Positions 1 through 6,543 of a stretch of 6,543 nt of DNA are shown piece by piece. Position 1 is the first letter of the stretch. Each line of letters begins with the position of its first letter. The stretch comes from Clostridia bacterium (GTDB lineage: Bacteria; Bacillota; Clostridia; Oscillospirales; QAMX01), in the NCBI GenBank assembly GCA_024404415.1, contig JAKSPX010000093.1:1-6543 (forward strand). Direction: 5' to 3'. Below the pieces are notes generated by a model that did no database searches, was not told the DNA's origin, and worked only from the letters and a program-made list of their open reading frames with translations. The position numbers were made by a program, and so were the translations under genes.

Positions 1-467
1 ACGAGATCTCCAACTTCTCCCTCCCCGGCCGTGAAAGCCGCCACAACCTGAAATACTGGAGATGTCAGGAATATCTCGGCTACGGCCCCGCCGCCCATTC
101 CTATTATAAGGATGCGCGTTATGCCTACATCCGCGACATAGCCGCCTACATCGACGCCATGCGCTCCGGCAGCGAGAGCATCATCGACGGCGACCCCGAG
201 ATCATCCGTCCGCGTGAGCGCGTCGGCGAATACCTCATGCTGGGTCTGCGCCTGCGCGAGGGCATCAGCGAAGCCGATTTTCGCCGCAACTATGCCCGTG
301 ATCTCACCCCGGTCATCCGGGTACTGGAGAAATACGTCCCGATGGGCCTTGTGCGCCACGAGGACGCGCGTTATAGTCTCACCCCCGAAGGCTTCCTCGT
401 TTCCAACCGCATCATCGCCGAAGTGCTCGAAGCGGCCGCCGAGGAAAAGCCTGCCATGCTTCTTTGA
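1..467 (+). CDS. hemW: HemW-like radical SAM heme chaperone, C-terminal part (5' end outside window)
   Basis: This is the last 155 or so codons of a HemW-family protein (formerly called oxygen-independent coproporphyrinogen III oxidase-like). HemW binds heme and a 4Fe-4S cluster and acts in the cytoplasm in heme delivery; it is not itself the oxidase. Reading from base 3, the partial protein begins EISNFSLPGRESRHNLKYW and continues with EYLGYGPAAHS, the family's conserved stretch after the radical SAM core. The rest is the HemW C-terminal domain: EYLMLGLRLREGIS, then a winged-helix-like part with GLVRHEDARYSLTPEGFLVSN. The CX3CX2C cluster motif and the start lie upstream of the window, so catalytic integrity cannot be judged. 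The stop is TGA at 465-467. No hairpin followed by a T-run is evident after it, and a new promoter begins 10 bases downstream. Family assignment is firm from the ESRHNLKYW and LTPEGFLVSN signatures. Confidence 0.93.
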   Translation, partial: EISNFSLPGRESRHNLKYWRCQEYLGYGPAAHSYYKDARYAYIRDIAAYIDAMRSGSESIIDGDPEIIRPRERVGEYLMLGLRLREGISEADFRRNYARDLTPVIRVLEKYVPMGLVRHEDARYSLTPEGFLVSNRIIAEVLEAAAEEKPAMLL

Positions 468-477
468 AACAAAATCA

Positions 478-506
478 TTGACAAAAGCCGGATTTTGCGC
501 TATTAT
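478..506 (+). promoter_or_regulatory. SigA-type promoter for rlmB
   Basis: TTGACA (478-483, a perfect -35) is separated by exactly 17 bases from TATTAT (501-506, 5 of 6 matches to TATAAT), within an AT-rich pocket in otherwise GC-rich DNA. Transcription would start near 512-514, giving a leader of about 50 nt before the ATG at 562. The spacer holds a short inverted repeat (482-497). Confidence 0.85.
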
Positions 507-548
507 ATAAGTAATATGCGTAAAAGTGCATTCATAACACCTCTCTTG

Positions 549-554
549 AAAGGA
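549..554 (+). promoter_or_regulatory. Ribosome binding site of rlmB
   Basis: AAAGGA lies 7 bases before the ATG at 562 and supports that start codon. Confidence 0.7.
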
Positions 555-561
555 AATTTCC

Positions 562-1413
562 ATGCCTGAGTATAAAAAGCACAACGCCCGCCCCGACGGA
601 GGCTATCGTTCCTCCGGAAAAGGCGGCTATCACCGTGAAAAGAGCGAATCTCCGCGTGAAAACGCCGAAAACGAGAACTATATCGAAGGCCGCAACCCTG
701 TTCTGGAAGCTCTGAAGGCCGGAACGCCCATCGACAAGCTCTTCATCCAGAAGCCCGTCGAAGGCAAGGAAGACCACATCGCGGGCCGCATCGCCGCCAT
801 GGCGCGTGAAGCCGGAGCCGCTGTCGTCTACTGCGACCGCCGGATGCTGGACCGCATGTCCTCCACAGGCGCACATCAGGGCGTCATCGCCGCGGCTTCC
901 GCCGCCGCCTACGTCGAGATCAAGGATATCCTCGCCGCCTCCCGTGAAAAGGGCCGCGCTCCGTTGGTCGTGGTCTGCGACGAGATCAACGATCCGGGCA
1001 ACCTCGGCGCCATCATCCGCTCGGCCGAGATCGCCGGTGCGGACGGCGTCATCATTCCCCGCCGCCGCTCCTCGGGTCTGACGCCCGCCGTTCACAAAGC
1101 CTCGGCAGGCGCGCTTTCCTACCTCCCCGTCGCGCGCTGCGCCAACGTCGCCTCGGCTCTCAAGGAATTAAATGAAGCCGGTCTCTGGATTTTCGGCACC
1201 GACGCCACCGGCGACAAGTATTATTACGACGCCGACTTCACCCTTCCCGCCGCCATCGTCATCGGCTCCGAGGGAAGCGGGATGTCCCGCCTCGTGACCG
1301 AGAGCTGTGACTTCATCGTGAAGATCCCCATGCTCGGCAAGATCAATTCCCTCAACGCCTCGGCCGCCGCCGCGGTGCTGCTCTTCGAGACCCTCCGCCA
1401 GCGCGGTGTGTGA
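562..1413 (+). CDS. rlmB: 23S rRNA (guanosine-2'-O)-methyltransferase RlmB / TrmH family (SPOUT)
   Basis: This 283-residue SpoU/TrmH-family enzyme is expected to transfer a methyl group from S-adenosylmethionine to the 2'-O of a guanosine in 23S rRNA (G2251 in E. coli numbering) in the cytoplasm. Residues 40-115 form the L30e-like substrate-binding domain, starting YIEGRNPVLEALKAG. The SPOUT domain follows with all three family motifs: NDPGNLGAIIRSAE (143-156, with the conserved Arg153), IVIGSEGSGMSRL (232-244) and IPMLGKINSLNASAAAAVLL (255-274), which form the trefoil knot and SAM site. Residues 1-39 are a hydrophilic Gly/Arg/Glu/Tyr-rich extension absent from the compact E. coli protein; such tails occur in other bacterial RlmB proteins and may aid RNA binding (inference). 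The start is supported by AAAGGA 7 bases upstream and by a near-consensus promoter. A related TrmH-family specificity, such as another rRNA position, cannot be excluded from sequence alone. Confidence 0.93.
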   Translation: MPEYKKHNARPDGGYRSSGKGGYHREKSESPRENAENENYIEGRNPVLEALKAGTPIDKLFIQKPVEGKEDHIAGRIAAMAREAGAAVVYCDRRMLDRMSSTGAHQGVIAAASAAAYVEIKDILAASREKGRAPLVVVCDEINDPGNLGAIIRSAEIAGADGVIIPRRRSSGLTPAVHKASAGALSYLPVARCANVASALKELNEAGLWIFGTDATGDKYYYDADFTLPAAIVIGSEGSGMSRLVTESCDFIVKIPMLGKINSLNASAAAAVLLFETLRQRGV

Positions 1414-1428
1414 TCCTTCTTACACCGC
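1403..1428 (+). other. Inverted repeat / possible mRNA hairpin across the rlmB stop codon
   Basis: GCGGTGT (1403-1409) and ACACCGC (1422-1428) are perfect reverse complements. A further G-T wobble pair (1410/1421) extends the stem inward, and the loop TGATCCTTC contains the rlmB stop codon. No T-run follows, so it is not a convincing intrinsic terminator; it could be a weak terminator or an RNA 3' end stabiliser. Confidence 0.4.
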
Positions 1429-1439
1429 ACCATTATATA
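1408..1439 (+). promoter_or_regulatory. Possible weak promoter for the P-type ATPase-like gene
   Basis: The gap contains ATTATATA (1432-1439), the same octamer seen in the -10 regions at 502-509 and 3836-3843. A -10 of CATTAT (1431-1436) has a poor -35 partner, GTGTGA (1408-1413), 17 bases upstream. If used, it would give a very short leader before the ATG at 1460. Read-through from the rlmB promoter is an equally good explanation for expression. Confidence 0.3.
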
Positions 1440-1447
1440 GTACGATC

Positions 1448-1452
1448 GGATG
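1448..1452 (+). promoter_or_regulatory. Weak Shine-Dalgarno of the P-type ATPase-like gene
   Basis: GGATG, 7 bases before the ATG at 1460, is the only Shine-Dalgarno-like sequence. An in-frame TGA at 1451-1453 excludes any upstream start, so 1460 is the most upstream start possible. The poor site suggests modest translation. Confidence 0.4.
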
Positions 1453-1459
1453 ATCATTT

Positions 1460-3787
1460 ATGGAAAACCGTCACTCTGAAGAATTAGATCAGGAATATAC
1501 CGCCCGCCTCAACCGCATCTTTGACGAAAAGCTGCGCGGCGAGGCCATCGAGCTGGAAACCGCCGCCCGAGAAGAGACGCAGGCGGCAGTTGACCCTGCC
1601 TTCACGCCCATTTCCGAACGGGTCGCAGGTAAAGGCAAGGCAGCCGCCGCGCCGCAGAATCAGGCGCCGATCTCGCTTGAGAGCTTCGACAAGGCCTATG
1701 ACCGCCACATGAAGCAGGTACACGAGCAGCTCGAGCACAGCCGCAGGCTCGCTCAGTCGGTCAACGCCGCCTCTGCTCAGGCAGAACGCGCGGCGCCTCC
1801 TCCGCCTCCCCGCAAGTCCTACGCCGACTCCAATCAGGTTCTGCTCGACGAGAGCTTCCTTGTGGACGAGACCTCCAACATGGCGCGCCGTACCGTGACC
1901 AACGCCTCCTTCAGTGACAACGCCGAAAGAGTCGTGGTGGCCGGATCGCTCGGCGTTCATTCCTCCATGGAGGAGACCGCCAAGGACCGCATCTCGCGCG
2001 AGGAGCACCTGCGCGACAGCTTGAATGACTCGCAGAGCCTCTTCCCCTTCCTGAATTTTGAGAAGATCGCCTCGGTCCTCCGAGGCGGCAAGCCTGCCGA
2101 CCCCAAGGAGCCCGCGTCAGAAAGCATCCCGCAGATCAACCCCGAAAAACTGGGCATGTCCTTAAACCGCAGTCTCCGCCGGGCGGTCTCCCGTTTCCGC
2201 CTCATCTCGCTTTTCGCTCTTGCCTTCCTCTACATCACCATCGGCGCGGAAGGGCTTTTACCCATTCCTTCTTTCCTTTCCTATAAAGCCAATTACCTCT
2301 CCTCCGGCATCTTCTCGCTGGTTCTTTACCTCGGCGCGTTATGGGTCTCGTGGGACGTGATCCGCGCGGGATTCCGCCGTCTTCTCTCTTTCAAGCCGGA
2401 TCTCGACTCCGCCATTGCGCTGGGCGCGATCTTCACGCTGCTTATGGGCGTCCTCTTCGTCGCCGTTCCCGCCTGGCGCGGCACGCCGGTGCCCTTCATC
2501 ATCCCGGTCACCTGGTGCTTCCTCAGACTGCTTTCCCGCCGCTTCGCCTTACGCGCCCGGTATCTCTCGGTGCGCAGTGTCAGCCGCTATTCCGACGCCG
2601 AAACGCTCCTGCTCACCGTTGATAACGGCTACGACGGCTACCCGACCTACCTCCGCACCGACGTATCCGATTTCAATAAATTCTATTATGGCTTAAAGAC
2701 CGAGTCGCTCGGCGACCGCATCACCACCGCTTACGCCGTGGTCGGCATGGTCATCGCCCTTCTCGCCTCGGTCATCACCGGCATCTTCCCGCCCGAGGGA
2801 GCCTCCGGCGGCCACCTCTTCTACGCGTTCGCCGTTCTCTTCTCGATGGTTCCCACCGCCGCGATGGTCATTTCCAACAGCCTCGCCTACTCCTCCATCG
2901 CCAAGCGCATGCGCTCCTCCGGCGCCTACCCAGGCGGCAGCCGCTCCTTCCTCGCCTTCGCCCGTGAGGGCTTCACCGTAGTCTCCGACCGCGATCTCTT
3001 CCCGGACGACACGGTCAGCATCACCGATTTCAAGATGCTCGCCGCCTTTGACCGCGCGACCGTCTTCAAATACGCCGCAAGTCTTCTCTCGGCGGTCGGC
3101 TGCTCGCTCTCAGCCCCCTTCGCCCAGTCGGTGAAGGACGAATACATCCGCATGAGCAAGGTCACCGACGTCCGCTTCACCGGCGAGGCCATCAGCGCCG
3201 AGGTGGAGGGGCACCACGTCATCATCGGTGACGACGCCGCCATGCGCCGCGCCGGGTTCCACACCACGCGCCTCCCCACCCGCACGCCGGTCTACGTCGC
3301 CATCGACGCCACCCTCGCCGCGGTCTTTGCCATCAACTATAATCCCGACCCGGACACCGAATATTCCCTGCGGCTCCTCATCAAGAATCTCCGCATCCCG
3401 GTCATCGCCGCGCGCGACTTCAACATCACGGTCGACCGTGTGGAAAAATCCTTCCGCGTGCGCGAAGGCGTGATCGTCTGCCCGCCCATCGAGACCCGCG
3501 TGGCTCTCGCCAACCCCGACCGCTCGACCGAGGCCTCCGGCGTGGTCTTCCTCAAGGAAGGTCTGCGCCCCATCGCCGAGACCGTCGAGGGCGCCCGCCG
3601 CTTCCGCATCGCCTCCGCGGCGACGCTCATCACCGGCGCGCTTGCAGGCGTCATCGGCCTGCTCCTCTCGATCGTCCTGCTCGCTAACGGCTGGCTTGCC
3701 TCCCTGACCCCCCTGAATCTCTTCGTCTTCCAGCTTCTCTGGTCGCTTCCCGCCTTCACCCTGACGCTTTGGGCAAAAAAATATTAA
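1460..3787 (+). CDS. Degenerate P1B-type ATPase-like membrane protein with long hydrophilic N-terminal region
   Basis: This is an intact 775-residue protein whose function I do not recognise. Residues 1-245 are hydrophilic and probably cytoplasmic, with a possible helical or coiled segment at 75-110, five prolines at 113-117 and many charged residues. About eight membrane segments follow: 247-267, 282-300, 317-337, 343-358, 422-441, 451-475, 717-743 and 747-770. This is the heavy-metal P-type ATPase pattern, and local resemblances occur in the right order: FKPDLDSAIALGA (311-323), SLGDRITTAYAVVGM (416-430), SDRDLFPDDTVSITD (509-523, at the DKTGT position), EVEGHHVIIGDDAAMRRAGF (581-600), VYVAIDATLAAVFAINY (611-627) and VVFLKEGLRPIAETVEGARR (695-714). 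The metal-binding CPC, TGE, DKTGT, SEHPL, GxG, TGDN and GDGxNDxP signatures are absent, so ATP-driven transport is unlikely. A regulatory or scaffolding membrane role is inference. It follows rlmB by 46 bases and may be co-transcribed. Confidence is for the gene; the fold assignment is about 0.75. Confidence 0.85.
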   Translation: MENRHSEELDQEYTARLNRIFDEKLRGEAIELETAAREETQAAVDPAFTPISERVAGKGKAAAAPQNQAPISLESFDKAYDRHMKQVHEQLEHSRRLAQSVNAASAQAERAAPPPPPRKSYADSNQVLLDESFLVDETSNMARRTVTNASFSDNAERVVVAGSLGVHSSMEETAKDRISREEHLRDSLNDSQSLFPFLNFEKIASVLRGGKPADPKEPASESIPQINPEKLGMSLNRSLRRAVSRFRLISLFALAFLYITIGAEGLLPIPSFLSYKANYLSSGIFSLVLYLGALWVSWDVIRAGFRRLLSFKPDLDSAIALGAIFTLLMGVLFVAVPAWRGTPVPFIIPVTWCFLRLLSRRFALRARYLSVRSVSRYSDAETLLLTVDNGYDGYPTYLRTDVSDFNKFYYGLKTESLGDRITTAYAVVGMVIALLASVITGIFPPEGASGGHLFYAFAVLFSMVPTAAMVISNSLAYSSIAKRMRSSGAYPGGSRSFLAFAREGFTVVSDRDLFPDDTVSITDFKMLAAFDRATVFKYAASLLSAVGCSLSAPFAQSVKDEYIRMSKVTDVRFTGEAISAEVEGHHVIIGDDAAMRRAGFHTTRLPTRTPVYVAIDATLAAVFAINYNPDPDTEYSLRLLIKNLRIPVIAARDFNITVDRVEKSFRVREGVIVCPPIETRVALANPDRSTEASGVVFLKEGLRPIAETVEGARRFRIASAATLITGALAGVIGLLLSIVLLANGWLASLTPLNLFVFQLLWSLPAFTLTLWAKKY

Positions 3788-3825
3788 AATTGCTGTTTGA
3801 TTCGCAAAAATAACGATTGCAATTT
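3787..3825 (+). repeat. Inverted repeat overlapping the -35 of the EF-G-like gene promoter
   Basis: AAATTGC (3787-3793) and GCAATTT (3819-3825) are perfect 7-base reverse complements separated by 25 AT-rich bases. The right arm overlaps the -35 hexamer TTGCAA (3817-3822). The long loop makes a terminator stem unlikely; a protein-binding site is possible but unproven. Confidence 0.35.
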
Positions 3826-3845
3826 GTTCGCTTTTATTATATAAT
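3817..3845 (+). promoter_or_regulatory. SigA-type promoter for the EF-G-like gene
   Basis: TTGCAA (3817-3822, 4 of 6 -35 matches) lies 17 bases upstream of a perfect TATAAT (3840-3845), within an AT-rich gap. The predicted start near 3852 gives a leader of about 100 nt. It lies just after the stop of the upstream gene, so the EF-G-like gene has its own transcription unit. Confidence 0.82.
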
Positions 3846-3934
3846 GGTGATAAGTGACCGGCGACCGGGGCGGTATGCCTCTTTTCTCCCGCTTATGGAA
3901 CGTCTGTACTGAAGAATGAAAAAGAAAATAAAAT

Positions 3935-3942
3935 AAGGAGAG
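3935..3942 (+). promoter_or_regulatory. Ribosome binding site of the EF-G-like gene, long spacing
   Basis: AAGGAGAG ends 11 bases before the ATG at 3954. The match to the anti-Shine-Dalgarno is strong, but the spacing is a little longer than the usual 5-9 bases. No other in-frame ATG, GTG or TTG lies closer to the site, and homology to EF-G begins within 10 residues of this ATG, so the start stands. Confidence 0.7.
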
Positions 3943-3953
3943 TTCTGAATTTC

Positions 3954-6017
<2,064 letters not shown>

Positions 6018-6025
6018 GTTTTAAC

Positions 6026-6060
6026 TGTCCGCGGCGCTCCGCTTTGCGGGGCGCCCGACA
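6026..6060 (+). terminator. GC-rich hairpin after the EF-G-like gene, probable terminator
   Basis: GGCGCTCCGC (6033-6042) pairs with GCGGGGCGCC (6046-6055) over 10 bp, with one T-G wobble and a TTT loop. Outer arms TGTC (6026-6029) and GACA (6057-6060) can extend it past a small internal loop. It starts 9 bases after the stop codon. No T-run follows directly (TTTT comes only at 6074-6077), so termination may be partial. No good promoter is visible between it and the lipoprotein gene, so read-through may express that gene. Confidence 0.55.
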
Positions 6061-6082
6061 CTTCAATACATCCTTTTACTTC

Positions 6083-6088
6083 AGGAGG
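6083..6088 (+). promoter_or_regulatory. Ribosome binding site of the lipoprotein gene
   Basis: A perfect AGGAGG lies 8 bases before the ATG at 6097 and fixes this start even though the gene runs off the window. Confidence 0.85.
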
Positions 6089-6096
6089 TAATTTTC

Positions 6097-6543
6097 ATGA
6101 AATCGAATTTTACCAGACTATCCGCTCTGTTTTTATCGATTTTACTGATCGCCACCATGTTTGCCGCCTGCGGCAAATCCGGTGACGAGGGAACGGGCGA
6201 GATCCCCAAGGTGGACCTCGAATTGCCCGCCACCTCCTCTTCCGCACCGAGCGCCAACCCCGCCGCGGCAGAGACCGATCCTTCCACCGAGGGTGAGCCC
6301 TCCACCGAGGTAGACCCCTCCAGCGAGACTGACACCGAACCCTCCACCGAGGAACAGTCCGCCATGGCCAAAACCACCAACACCGTCAACCTCCGTGACA
6401 GCGGTTCCACCGAAGGCACCATCCTCACCCAGGTTCCCAGAGGAGCTATCGTCACTCTGCTCGACACCTCCGACAGCGAGTGGTACAAGATCAGCTACAA
6501 CGGCAACGAAGGCTACGTCAAGGCTGAGTACCTCACCGTCAGC
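6097..6543 (+). CDS. Lipoprotein with Pro/Ser/Thr/Glu linker and SH3b domain, 5' part (3' end outside window)
   Basis: The first 149 codons are visible and remain open at the window edge. The N-terminus MKSNFTRLSALFLSILLIAT is a signal peptide with a basic start and hydrophobic core. It is followed by FAAC with Cys25, a lipobox-like site for diacylglyceryl attachment and cleavage by signal peptidase II; Phe at -3 is atypical, but the AAC-Gly context fits. Residues 26-90 form a low-complexity acidic linker rich in P, S, T, E and A, with repeated PSTE units at 61-86, likely a spacer through the cell wall. Residues 93-148 match a bacterial SH3 (SH3b) domain: TVNLRDSGSTEGTILTQVP, then GAIVTLLDTSDSEWYKISYN and GYVKAEYL. 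SH3b domains commonly bind peptidoglycan peptides, so an envelope role outside the membrane is likely. More domains, for example a hydrolase, may follow outside the window. The gene follows the EF-G-like gene by 79 bases. Confidence 0.88.
   Translation, partial: MKSNFTRLSALFLSILLIATMFAACGKSGDEGTGEIPKVDLELPATSSSAPSANPAAAETDPSTEGEPSTEVDPSSETDTEPSTEEQSAMAKTTNTVNLRDSGSTEGTILTQVPRGAIVTLLDTSDSEWYKISYNGNEGYVKAEYLTVS
6277..6354 (+). repeat. Degenerate PSTE-encoding repeat in lipoprotein linker
   Basis: The region encodes DPSTEGEPSTEVDPSSE and then TDTEPSTEE: four copies of a Pro-Ser-(Thr/Ser)-Glu unit, with CCCTCCACCGAGG recurring as an imperfect DNA repeat. Such tracts can vary in copy number between strains. 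Confidence 0.7.

Noticed and set aside
532..1095. 187-codon minus-strand frame opposite rlmB
   Set aside because: It lies fully over conserved RlmB motifs, has a low-complexity Gly/Asp/Val composition and shows no family resemblance.
1460..3787. Annotation as a functional heavy-metal or cation-transporting P-type ATPase
   Set aside because: The overall layout fits, but CPC, TGE, DKTGT, SEHPL, GxG, TGDN and GDGxNDxP are all missing or altered, so a transport claim is not supported.
3786..3840. Intrinsic terminator after the ATPase-like gene
   Set aside because: The only dyad has 7-bp AT-rich arms with a 25-base loop, too weak for a convincing terminator stem; the T-rich stretch downstream (3832-3840) belongs to the next promoter.
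3844..3912. 22-codon leader ORF starting at ATG 3844 before the EF-G-like gene
   Set aside because: Its ATG overlaps the -10 hexamer, so it would not be in the transcript from that promoter, and it has no Shine-Dalgarno.
6081..6488. 135-codon minus-strand frame with EGSVSVEGS-like repeats
   Set aside because: The repeats are the complement of the PSTE linker codons of the + strand lipoprotein, which has a perfect ribosome binding site and a signal peptide.

Overview
The window is about 60% GC by eye and looks like a chromosomal segment of a Gram-positive anaerobe of the Clostridia, plausibly Oscillospirales. This rests on the gene families, the AT-rich SigA-type promoters between GC-rich genes, AGGAGG-like ribosome binding sites and a lipoprotein with an SH3b domain; no taxonomic marker is present, so the placement is inference. 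All five genes are on the + strand, intergenic gaps are short, and I see no mobile elements, tRNAs, rRNAs or CRISPR arrays.

Layout: (1) bases 1-467 are the 3' end of hemW, a radical-SAM heme chaperone. (2) A near-consensus promoter (TTGACA, 17 bp, TATTAT) precedes an rlmB-type 23S rRNA 2'-O-methyltransferase gene (562-1413). (3) After a 46-base gap comes a 775-codon gene (1460-3787) for a large membrane protein. It keeps the topology and sequence skeleton of a heavy-metal (P1B) P-type ATPase, but every catalytic signature I can place is degenerate or missing. (4) A strong promoter (TTGCAA, 17 bp, TATAAT) and a leader of about 100 nt precede a stand-alone EF-G-like translational GTPase (3954-6017), with unusual G3 and G4 motifs and extreme codon bias. 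(5) A GC-rich hairpin separates it from the 5' part of a lipoprotein gene with a Pro-Ser-Thr-Glu linker and an SH3b domain (6097 to the window end).

Functionally, rlmB and the EF-G-like gene both act on the ribosome, hemW belongs to heme or radical-SAM cofactor biology, and the lipoprotein is an envelope protein. The genes do not form one obvious pathway. The most interesting item is the intact, long, apparently non-catalytic P-type ATPase relative, fused to an approximately 245-residue hydrophilic N-terminal region. The second is the EF-G paralog, whose G4 motif reads GKMD instead of NKxD and whose G3 motif ends in Phe instead of His.
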